NCBI RefSeq assembly: GCF_009828855.1
Contig: NZ_WUAG01000001.1
Location: 1,736,001 to 1,800,000, forward strand
Direction: 5' to 3'
Source of the DNA: Psychromonas sp. L1A2
GTDB taxonomy: Bacteria; Pseudomonadota; Gammaproteobacteria; Enterobacterales; Psychromonadaceae
DNA: 64,000 bases
Shown: one piece after another, positions 57,668-64,000 of the stretch
Position numbering within the stretch: the first letter of the stretch is position 1
Layout: every line of letters begins with the position of its first letter
Notes under the pieces: generated by a model
What the model was told of the DNA's origin: nothing
Seen by the model: the letters and a program-made list of their open reading frames with translations, nothing else
Database searches by the model: none
Position numbers and translations under genes: made by a program

Positions 57668-58072
57668 TCACTCAGCTTCTCGATTTATTTCTGGTGTTAG
57701 AATCCATTCAGCACTGTCATTAAGCACATCCATTTTTGTTATTTTACCCTGACGAACTTCAAAACGATCAGTGTAACGATTACCATTAAATGGTGTACCA
57801 TCTTGCCATTGGCCATATAAAAAACCTATTGAATAAACCACACAATGATCTTCTTTTTGCATTGCATCATATTGTTTTATGGATTTTTTAACCCATTCAT
57901 AACGACTTTTATTAAATGCTGTTATTTGTTGTGCATTAGCCATTTCACGGCGACCTGTAAAGATGATTTTTACATCATCGTCCATGTAGGTTGCAGCAAG
58001 TTCAGGGTTAGGCTCCATTGAAGCTTCAAGGAACTTACTTACAAGGTCGATTGCCTTTTCTAACTCAGTCAT
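57668..58072 (-). CDS. NTF2/SnoaL-like small protein
   Basis: This 134-residue cytoplasmic protein has a helix-strand cone fold pattern: an N-terminal helix (ELEKAIDLVSKFLEASM), a YMDDDVKIIFTG strand, and the strand FEVRQGKITKMDVLND with the C-terminus. It resembles NTF2-like/SnoaL-like enzymes and binding proteins, which include ketosteroid isomerase and many unknown activities. The function is unknown. It lies at the edge of the ABC-amidohydrolase-GntR locus; GCTAGC sites lie 250-290 bases upstream, so I suspect it belongs to the same regulon. Confidence 0.75.
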   Translation of the reverse strand: MTELEKAIDLVSKFLEASMEPNPELAATYMDDDVKIIFTGRREMANAQQITAFNKSRYEWVKKSIKQYDAMQKEDHCVVYSIGFLYGQWQDGTPFNGNRYTDRFEVRQGKITKMDVLNDSAEWILTPEINREAE

Positions 58073-58112
58073 TTTAATTCCTTTTAAGGTTATTTGAATA
58101 TTACTATGTCTT

Positions 58113-58273
58113 ATACCAAAAGAATTAATAAGGTGATCATTCTTGCTGGTTAAAATCCTCCCTAACTGCGTTGTGAGTTTTGAAGTGAGAACAACTATCT
58201 CCTACAACTCACGCCTTATTAGTGTTAATTTTTCCTGCGCAATCTCTGAGCACTTATTTAATTCCATTGGTAT
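58113..58273. repeat. 161-bp inverted-repeat (MITE-like) element, copy A2
   Basis: It is nearly identical to the reverse complement of 46950-47110 (same 161 bp; only a handful of differences, such as AGATTG/GCAGGAAAAATTAACACTAATAAGG conserved). Ends are ATACCAAAAGAATTAATAAG and ATTTAATTCCATTGGTAT. It sits between the SnoaL-like gene (start 58072) and a pair of GCTAGC sites at 58327-58359. Confidence 0.88.
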
Positions 58274-58326
58274 TATCGGTCATCTAATATGATACATAAA
58301 TAAGTGTTTCAATTAATGTTAACAGG

Positions 58327-58359
58327 ATTGCTAGCAATTGCAATCTGATAGCTAGCTAT
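58327..58359. promoter_or_regulatory. Two GCTAGC operator-like sites 21 bp apart
   Basis: ATTGCTAGCAAT (centre 58332.5, identical 12-bp palindrome to that at 50388) and GATAGCTAGCTATT (centre 58353.5). The spacing equals that of the array at 50367. Without the 161-bp repeat between, they would lie about 90-130 bases upstream of the SnoaL-like gene. Confidence 0.6.
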
Positions 58360-59305
58360 TTTTTGGAGGGGGTAAAGTTAGATTTTTGTATAGATTTTTG
58401 TATAGTATTTTGTCTTGTAATTTATCAATAGTTAACCGTTGTTTTTTATTAATCATTCAGTTTTTATCTCCTTAGCCTCAATTCTGATTAATGAAAGCGC
58501 AATTATATTTAAAATCATAAGGTACTATTTTTTACTAATCAGTGTCGTTAGTTCTGCTTAGCTCAAGGCGAATTATTGAAGCAATAAAGTGTATATATAT
58601 TGGGTGAGGTATTGGTTGTGGATTTTAACCAATAACATGCTAAAAACATCAACCTGTTTAGATCGGTATGTATGATGCAGGCATAACTTGGATTTGATGA
58701 GGGGTTAATGTGTAAAGGCTGGTTTATATCGATATAACCATAATCTTGAAACTGTCATTAATTTAGTAAAAAACTCAACCCAGTCATAATGATGTGTAAG
58801 TTTGTTACTATATTAATTATTAATTCAGTCAAAATTTAAACCTATCCCCAAAACCATAATGAATGTTGGCATTAAGTGTTAGTCATTTCTCAATAGAAAA
58901 TCCATATTCACAATGATGAATTATTTCTATTCGTCGTAGTCTAATAAATTAGTAGCCAAATAAACTTGGTAATAACCTTAAAAGCCGATTTAAGACAAGG
59001 CAGATTCAAGGTTGAATCGTATCGTAATCAATGGATCTTAATGTGAAAGATCACCTATCTTCAATCGAAACTTAATCTCAAATTCTAATATTAATCATTA
59101 ATACGACTTATAGATTTTAGAGGCGTATTTTTTTGCATTTATTTGTTATCAAAAAGATAATTTATTGTCTTTGAGATAATGAATTAACTAATCATTATGA
59201 TAATAGGCAAAATGTCGATTAACTAACCTATTGATATACCTGTCTATATTTCATGGCACGACTTGTGCAATCTATTAAATAGTTAGACTAGAAAGGAGAG
59301 GCACT
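58360..59305. other. Long intergenic region before fpr
   Basis: About 950 bases, very AT-rich, with no coding frame, repeat or hairpin that I recognise. The fpr promoter should lie near the right end; AAGGAGAGG at 59292-59300 is a good ribosome-binding site. An undetected small RNA or leader gene cannot be excluded. Confidence 0.5.
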
Positions 59306-60079
59306 ATGCTCCAACCTTATATCGGATTCAATCAAGCAGTCGTTACAAAACGTATCGATTGGACAGAGAACTTGTTTTCCTTACGCGTAAAAGCACCATT
59401 GATAAATTATACGGCCGGACAGTTCGTTAAGCTGGCTCAGTACGATGAACACCAGCAACTTATTCGTCGTGCTTATTCGATTGTTAATCATCCAATCGAC
59501 CATAAAGCGACAGGGGAGTTGGAATTTTTAATTGTCACGGATCCCGATGGTCTACTGACTCCAAGTTTACACATGCTGGCTGTAGGTGATGAGTTATTAG
59601 TAGGCCATGAACCTGCTGGCTTTATGACCCTAGATGAAGTGCCTGAATATACACGTATTTTGTGGCTATTGAGCACGGGAACGGCGATAGGTCCTTATTT
59701 AGCAATGTTAAATGATAAGTCTATTGAACAGAGATTCGACAAAGTTGTATTAGTGAATGCAGCTAGATTTGAGGCAGAGTTGAGTTATCAAAAAGAAATT
59801 GAACAACTTAAACTGCATTATCAAGAGAGGTTAGTTTATGTACGAATTGTTTCTAGAGAACCGGTCAGCGGAGCTTTGTCAGGAAGAATACCAATGCTGC
59901 TCAAAAGTGGAGCTTTACAAAAAGCCGCTGGTGTTCCATTGGAAAGTAGTCATAGTTTTGTGTATTTATGCGGCAATCCCAATATGGTTCGGGATAGCAG
60001 CGATAGCTTGATTGAACTCGGTTTTAGTAAACATTTAAGGCGTAAACCAGGTCACTTTAGCAGTGAAAATTACTGGTAA
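59306..60079 (+). CDS. fpr: Ferredoxin/flavodoxin-NADP+ reductase
   Basis: Fpr (257 residues; E. coli 248) moves electrons between NADPH and ferredoxin or flavodoxin. FAD-binding motif RRAYSIVN (about residues 53-60), the NADP-binding STGTAIGPY (about 117-125) and the C-terminal CGNPNMVRD are intact; the last residue is Trp, as in E. coli Fpr (NYW/HYW). The ribosome-binding site AAGGAGAGG is strong. In E. coli fpr is under SoxS control; I see no clear SoxS box. Confidence 0.95.
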   Translation: MLQPYIGFNQAVVTKRIDWTENLFSLRVKAPLINYTAGQFVKLAQYDEHQQLIRRAYSIVNHPIDHKATGELEFLIVTDPDGLLTPSLHMLAVGDELLVGHEPAGFMTLDEVPEYTRILWLLSTGTAIGPYLAMLNDKSIEQRFDKVVLVNAARFEAELSYQKEIEQLKLHYQERLVYVRIVSREPVSGALSGRIPMLLKSGALQKAAGVPLESSHSFVYLCGNPNMVRDSSDSLIELGFSKHLRRKPGHFSSENYW

Positions 60080-60095
60080 CTATTAACAGTCTAAA

Positions 60096-60129
60096 ATTAG
60101 TAATAGTCCAACATTAGTAATAGACCAAC
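60096..60129. repeat. Tandem duplicated 17-bp unit
   Basis: ATTAGTAATAGTCCAAC and ATTAGTAATAGACCAAC follow one another with one mismatch, just after the fpr stop; a third partial copy (CTATTAATAG) follows. No function is evident. Confidence 0.75.
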
Positions 60130-60191
60130 GCTATTAATAGTTATTTGGCATCATTATTCATCATGAATAAGTATAGGTATAGGAGTATATT

Positions 60192-60527
60192 ATGAGTCAT
60201 TTAAGAATCCCCAAAGAGTGGACTATCCAACGTTCAACTCCTTTTTTTACTAAAGAGAACGTCCCAGCAGATCTACTCAGTCATCATTGCACTGCGAAAG
60301 ACGTGTTTGGTCAACTTTGTGTCATGGAAGGGACCGTTACTTATTATGGTTTTGCAGATGCTAAAGCAACAGAACCCGAGGTAAAAGTGATTATCAATGC
60401 AGGGGAGTTTGCAACCAGCCCATCTGAATATTGGCACCGTGTAGAACTCAGCGATGATGCACAATTCAACCTAAACTTCTGGTCAGATGCCGATAAACGC
60501 AACGACAAAATGTTTAAAACTAAGTAA
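60192..60527 (+). CDS. YeaR/TehB-like domain protein (DUF1971)
   Basis: This 111-residue cytoplasmic protein of the cupin-like DUF1971 family resembles E. coli YeaR and the N-terminal domain of TehB. Matching stretches are RSTPFFTKENVPADLL, VMEGTVTYYGFAD and WHRVELSDDAQFNLNFW. E. coli yeaR is induced by nitrate and nitric oxide; its biochemical role is unknown. It is 112 bases after fpr and is followed by a terminator. Confidence 0.85.
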   Translation: MSHLRIPKEWTIQRSTPFFTKENVPADLLSHHCTAKDVFGQLCVMEGTVTYYGFADAKATEPEVKVIINAGEFATSPSEYWHRVELSDDAQFNLNFWSDADKRNDKMFKTK

Positions 60528-60569
60528 CCATTTTTATTATAATCTCGTCATTTTTTTATTATTAAATGA

Positions 60570-60594
60570 ATACCTCACCCAGTGGGGTATTTTT
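60570..60594 (+). terminator. Rho-independent terminator of the YeaR-like gene
   Basis: ATACCTCAC and GTGGGGTAT form a 9-bp stem (one G-U pair) with a CCA loop, followed by TTTTT. Confidence 0.8.
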
Positions 60595-60604
60595 AATATT
60601 GATT

Positions 60605-60643
60605 AACAATCCAACAATCCAACAATCCAACAATCCAACAATC
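60605..60643. repeat. 8-bp tandem repeat AACAATCC, about 4.9 copies
   Basis: Four perfect AACAATCC units (60605-60636) are followed by AACAATC. It lies at the left edge of the open frame that contains the nuclease-like gene. An 8-bp unit would cause frameshifts if copy number changes. Confidence 0.9.
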
Positions 60644-61362
60644 ATGACAACATACCGCAACTGACTGAAAGACCAATCTTTAAACTTGGTCATTACAGTG
60701 TTCAGTTACCTTGGATGATGGCTAGGCAGTTAACCAGCGTAAATGTGATAAATACACTACGTCGCTTTGCAAATAAGCGAGCAGAGCTAAAAAGCGAAAC
60801 AAGCAGAATAGAAACAAGCTTAGGTGCGCAATTTAAAAAAAGAGGATTTACAGTTATTGTAGGTTATGAGCCAAAGAGAACTGATACCTTTAACCCTGGT
60901 GAAATAGACTTAATTTGTGTACTAGATAGCACCGTACTTGTTATTGAAGTCAAATCGACTTATCGAAGAACGAGTAAAAGAGAAGCGATACGCTATAAGC
61001 ATTCCACCTTAAGAAAAGCGGGTCAGCAAATAAAAAGAAAAACCGAAGCCGTGAATAGTTTGCTAGAAACGGATGAGAGCTTTCGGGCGTTTCTCGGTAT
61101 TAAAAGTTCAATGGATTGTCACGTAATAGGGTGGATAGCAGACACCAGCCTCGAATATGATCACAAGTACTTTAATGGGTATTTGAAAGTATCCGTTGAA
61201 GAGTTGCATATTGCCTTAAGAGATGAAGCTGAAATGCTGGTGGATTTTATGGCGTTGGATGAAAGCAAAGTAAAACATAATGAACTGACAACATTATATC
61301 CGCAGAGCTTCTCTGTAAGGGAATTCATAAAAGTGGTTCAAGAAAGTAACGTATGGAGCTGA
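60607..61362 (+). pseudogene. Nuclease-like (PD-D/ExK) gene with probable 5' truncation
   Basis: The frame is open from 60607. The first ATG is at 60715, which would give 215 residues, but codons before it encode plausible protein (LTERPIFKLGHYSVQLPW), which resembles inner parts of larger nuclease-related proteins. There is no ribosome-binding site at the ATG. The core GEIDLICVLDSTVLVIEVKST gives D and ExK of a restriction-type or NERD nuclease near residues 61-79 counted from that ATG. The 5' part seems to have been lost, with the break at the AACAATCC tandem repeat. It may still be expressed from 60715. It lies in a small accessory segment with yjjJ and an integrase remnant. Confidence 0.6.
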
Positions 61363-61489
61363 ACAATAATTACTTTGATATAAATAAATATATAGATTAC
61401 GATAGTGACTTGTTTTTCTCTTCATAATTTACCTTTAAATTGCCAGTTAACTACTAATAGCGGGCATTCATAGGCTCAGGGTTCTCATC

Positions 61490-62815
61490 ATGGTTGACCG
61501 TTTAATTACATATTTTAGAATGTCTGGGCTTGTTTCTATTGCTGAATTAGCTGATTTTTTCAAGGTTAGCCCTTCTACAATGACGAGAAGGTTATCTTTG
61601 TACATAGAAGAGGGGAAAGTAGTACGTTTAGGTTTAGGGAAAAATACTAAATATGCCTATTTGAGAAAAATTGCAGATATTGAACAACCAGTAGTAGTAC
61701 GTGAAGTTGATGAAAATGCGAAAGTATCAATCACAGGGAAATTGTGGGTAACACATTCAGGAACGATCTTAGAAAGAGACGATTCAATCATTGAATATGA
61801 TGATCTACCTTGGTATTTTTCTGATTTAAAACCCCAGGGGTTTATTGGTCGCATGATTGCCAATAATGTTAGCGCTAAAATTAACGTACCTGCTAAACCA
61901 GAACAATGGAAAAGCGATGATTTACTTCGTTATCTTGTTCATTTTTCCTATGATTCATCGGGAAATTTTGAGCTGTATTCTAAGCTCTCTGCAGCAAAAG
62001 AATTCAACGTAAATGATCTAAAAACGTCTGTAAGGCTTGAGAACTATGATAAATATGTCATCGATTTAGCGAAAGGCGCCAATTTAGGGAGTTCTGCAGG
62101 TGGTGAACAACCTAAATTTCACAGCCGTTTTCGCAATGGGAATGAATGTGGCATTAGTTTAGTTAAATATTCCCCGACAATTAACATTAATAATCCTGTT
62201 GCATTGAGAATTAAAGATTTATTGGTCTGTGAACATATCGCATTATCTATCTTGGGCAATTACAATGGGCATGCCGCTAAGACTGAATTGTTAATTAGTG
62301 AGGAAAGGGCATATTTGGAAGTTCAACGCTTTGATCGTCTAGTTGTAAATGGCAACGAAGGGCAAGTTGGGATGGTGTCATTAGAAACTGCAATTGCTGA
62401 ATTTGTTGGATACGTTGGCGACTGGGTTGAAGCTGGAACGGAGCTTAATAGAGAAGGGTTATTGAGTGATGAAGATATGAAGCTACTGAATACTTGGTTA
62501 GCTTATAGTCGCTTTATTGGTAATAGTGACACGCATAATGGGAATGTTTCATTATTTTTAAAAGATCTAAAACTTGCTGGTTTAACACCTGCCTATGATA
62601 TTTTGCCGATGTTATATATGCCTACCAAAGGAGACCTTCCTGAACCTGATATTAGCGTCAAGAAACCGAAAAATATTGATGAAGAGAGTTGGCTTGTTGG
62701 TAGAAATCTAGGTTTAGCGTTTTGGGGTGAAGTAAAAAATGAAGAACGTATCTCTGTTGAATTTAGAGAGAACGCAGATAAGTGGATTTCATATATTAAT
62801 GCAATGGAACATTAA
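61490..62815 (+). CDS. yjjJ: HipA-like serine/threonine kinase, YjjJ (HipH)
   Basis: This 441-residue protein (E. coli YjjJ 443) is a stand-alone HipA homologue. It starts with a winged helix-turn-helix (about 10-60, AELADFFKVSPSTMTRRLSLY) in place of a separate HipB antitoxin, followed by a HipA-type kinase. Kinase motifs: SSAGGEQPKF near residue 200, RFIGNSDTHNGN near 343 (catalytic Asp) and AYDILPML near 370. No hipB gene is next to it. E. coli YjjJ is reported to be toxic when overproduced. A strong terminator follows. Confidence 0.88.
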   Translation: MVDRLITYFRMSGLVSIAELADFFKVSPSTMTRRLSLYIEEGKVVRLGLGKNTKYAYLRKIADIEQPVVVREVDENAKVSITGKLWVTHSGTILERDDSIIEYDDLPWYFSDLKPQGFIGRMIANNVSAKINVPAKPEQWKSDDLLRYLVHFSYDSSGNFELYSKLSAAKEFNVNDLKTSVRLENYDKYVIDLAKGANLGSSAGGEQPKFHSRFRNGNECGISLVKYSPTININNPVALRIKDLLVCEHIALSILGNYNGHAAKTELLISEERAYLEVQRFDRLVVNGNEGQVGMVSLETAIAEFVGYVGDWVEAGTELNREGLLSDEDMKLLNTWLAYSRFIGNSDTHNGNVSLFLKDLKLAGLTPAYDILPMLYMPTKGDLPEPDISVKKPKNIDEESWLVGRNLGLAFWGEVKNEERISVEFRENADKWISYINAMEH

Positions 62816-62828
62816 ACATTAAACCAAC

Positions 62829-62861
62829 AACCCTAAGGCACACTTTGTGCCTTAGGGTTTT
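62829..62861 (+). terminator. Terminator of yjjJ
   Basis: AACCCTAAGGCACA and its perfect inverse (14-bp stem, 3-base loop) followed by a short TTTT. It lies 13 bases past the yjjJ stop. Confidence 0.8.
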
Positions 62862-62889
62862 GTGCAGTTGGTGGAAATAATCCAGAAGG

Positions 62890-63003
62890 CTAAATCTCCA
62901 ACTCAACAAAGTCTTTATTAACATCATCTTTAGTAATTCCGATATACCGAAGCGTTACAATCTTAGATAAAGAACCAAACATATTCATAATACAATCTTG
63001 AAT
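62890..63003 (-). pseudogene. C-terminal remnant of a tyrosine-recombinase integrase
   Basis: On the minus strand a 37-codon open fragment ends at a stop at 62890 and is cut by an in-frame stop at 63004-63006. It reads CIMNMFGSLSKIVTLRYIGI, then TKDDVNKDF. The TLRYIGI pattern is the end of phage-type tyrosine recombinases, with the nucleophile Tyr. The rest of the gene is missing. It lies 160 bases from a tRNA gene, the usual target of such enzymes, and marks a decayed island. Confidence 0.7.
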
Positions 63004-63042
63004 TCAAGTGATAAGTGCAATCGTTTATGCGAATTTAGGAAT

Positions 63043-63095
63043 TATATTAAATAACTGATTTTAAAAATAGGACAGTTAATTAGTGTGGTTGGTAT
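63043..63095. repeat. Internally deleted copy of the inverted-repeat element
   Basis: TATATTAAATAACTGATTTT at the left and AGTTAATTAGTGTGGTTGGTAT at the right (split here as AGTTAATTAG and TGTGGTTGGTAT) match the two ends of the element at 44965; the middle is missing. It lies between the integrase remnant and tRNA-Val. Confidence 0.6.
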
Positions 63096-63122
63096 TATTT
63101 ATTATGTACAATTTTTGGATAT

Positions 63123-63150
63123 AAAAAAGCCCACATTAAGTGGGCTCTTT
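63123..63150 (-). terminator. Terminator of the tRNA-Val gene
   Basis: On the minus strand GAGCCCAC-TTAAT-GTGGGCTTTTTT forms a 7- or 8-bp stem followed by T, about 10 bases past the tRNA. Confidence 0.85.
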
Positions 63151-63160
63151 TATTATAATT

Positions 63161-63236
63161 TGGTGCTCGCTACTGGACTTGAACCAGTGACCTACGCCAT
63201 GTCATGGCGGCACTCTACCAACTGAGTTAAGCGAGC
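63161..63236 (-). tRNA. tRNA-Val (anticodon GAC)
   Basis: 76 nt including encoded CCA. Acceptor stem GCUCGCU/AGCGAGC, D arm ACUC/GAGU with loop AGUUGGUA, T arm ACUGG/CCAGU with UUCAAGU loop. The anticodon arm is CCGCC-AUGACAU-GGCGU, anticodon GAC. Two odd points: position 27-43 is C-U, and position 32 is A instead of a pyrimidine, so that the arm is part of a GCCATGACATGGC palindrome. Identification as Val rests on the anticodon. Confidence 0.9.
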
Positions 63237-63353
63237 TTATATAGAAGCTGTTGAAAGCGAAGTGATTTTGCTGCATATCGATGACGCTGTCAATAAAACT
63301 TTACTAACATTAGTTTGTTTGATGTATTTTTGTGCACTGTGGAGTTTGAATGC

Positions 63354-64000
63354 TTATTTATGCTCCGTTTTTTGCAGTTTTGCGGCTTCTTGTTTGGTAC
63401 GTTCGATTAATTTTGGGACTTCAGAAACAAGTTGTTCATAAAAACGGTTTAATTTTTTATAAAATACGGCCATTAATAGTACACCAGCGATGAATGCTAA
63501 AATAAGTAATAGCCCTAAGATAGATAAACCACGTTCTTGATAGTTTTGGATTAAGCTTAATATACGATCTTGCTCTAATGTCACTCGTATATAACCAATC
63601 TTAGTGTCCTCAGAATATAATTCGGCAATATAAGGGATCACGCCTTCTGCATCATCGCTTTCTTTATCGCCAAGTTTTAAGAGTACCGGTAAAGGTAATG
63701 TTTCTTTTGATTGATACATGATTTTGCCGAACTCGTCATAAATAGTGGCATCTCTTACTATTGGATCACCACTTAGGTCATCAATAAGTAACTGTAAGTC
63801 TTTTTCTTTCTTTTGAGAGAGGTAACGAGATGCTTCAGCGGCGGCTAAATTGGTTAAAGAGTAAGAGAATTTTTCGGTTTGTTGATAACGCACAGCGTTA
63901 GATTCATTTTCTAAACTAATGAATTGATAAGCAATAACAGCAAATAATACTAATATAGCTAATATTTGTAATGTACGTGTAAACCAAAAAAACTTATTAC
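63354..64000 (-). CDS. Smp/YtjB-like membrane protein (5' end beyond window)
   Basis: The frame stays open to the window edge, so it is partial: 215 codons are visible. A membrane helix lies near the visible N-terminus (TLQILAILVLFAVIAY), then a periplasmic domain with the YDEFGKIMYQSKE and IGYIRVTLEQDRI segments, a second helix (LGLLLILAFIAGVLLMAVFY) and a charged C-terminal tail. This layout and these motifs match the Smp/YtjB (AhpA) family, whose function is unknown. A GTG at 63893 is in frame but lies after the first helix and is not the likely start. Confidence 0.75.
   Translation of the reverse strand, partial: NKFFWFTRTLQILAILVLFAVIAYQFISLENESNAVRYQQTEKFSYSLTNLAAAEASRYLSQKKEKDLQLLIDDLSGDPIVRDATIYDEFGKIMYQSKETLPLPVLLKLGDKESDDAEGVIPYIAELYSEDTKIGYIRVTLEQDRILSLIQNYQERGLSILGLLLILAFIAGVLLMAVFYKKLNRFYEQLVSEVPKLIERTKQEAAKLQKTEHK

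Noticed and set aside
60605-60643. CRISPR-like array
   Set aside because: The unit is only 8 bp without spacers; it is a simple tandem repeat. No CRISPR array or cas gene was seen.

Overview
The window is about 64 kb of chromosome from an AT-rich marine gammaproteobacterium. Gene content, gene order (proQ-prc, cysS/ppiB/lpxH, priC-rsmS, sapABCDF, narQP-moaA-napFDABC) and protein similarity suggest an order Alteromonadales organism close to Psychromonas/Moritella/Shewanella. The genus is inferred from recall, not from a search. There is no rRNA operon, CRISPR array, intact prophage or complete insertion sequence.

Layout. 1-6200: housekeeping genes (lolE 3' end, a TesA-like lipoprotein esterase, yccA, tpiA, ttcA and a degenerate GGDEF/EAL membrane protein). 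6472-14798: one minus-strand block holding trhP-yfhL-MATE and the peptide-transport operon sapABCDF. 15066-26258: proQ-prc, fadD, lpxH-ppiB, cysS, then rsmS-priC-yfcA and dinG. 26421-42775: a compact anaerobic respiration region: narP/narQ, moaA under a Moco riboswitch, periplasmic nitrate reductase napFDABC, mobA-moaBCDE, modABC, and the oxygen-independent ubiquinone genes ubiV, ubiU and ubiT. Two good FNR sites (upstream of napF and ubiT) fit this theme: molybdate uptake, cofactor synthesis, enzyme, electron donor and quinone supply lie side by side.

43034-50040: ykgJ-like, epd, a BCCT transporter, a DnaQ-like exonuclease and a cNMP/CBS/nucleotidyltransferase protein. 50460-58072: an uptake and catabolic module with a Liv-type binding protein, a LivH-like permease, a single polypeptide fusing LivM, LivG and LivF, a cytosine-deaminase-like amidohydrolase, a GntR/FCD regulator and an NTF2/SnoaL-like protein. 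GCTAGC-centred sites lie in front of the ABC operon (three, exactly 21 bp apart), the regulator gene, and upstream of the SnoaL-like gene (two, again 21 bp apart). I propose them as the operators of the GntR protein. The substrate is not identifiable from sequence; a nitrogen heterocycle is a guess from the amidohydrolase.

59306-64000: fpr, a YeaR-like protein, then a small accessory scar (5'-truncated nuclease-like gene after an 8-bp tandem repeat, HipA-like yjjJ, integrase C-terminal remnant) beside tRNA-Val(GAC), and a truncated Smp-like membrane protein gene at the edge.

A miniature inverted-repeat element runs through the intergenic spaces. Three copies are exactly 161 bp (42781, 46950, 58113) and there are longer, shorter or deleted relatives at 20871, 44965, 56327 and 63043. 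One copy sits between the candidate operator and the SnoaL-like gene.
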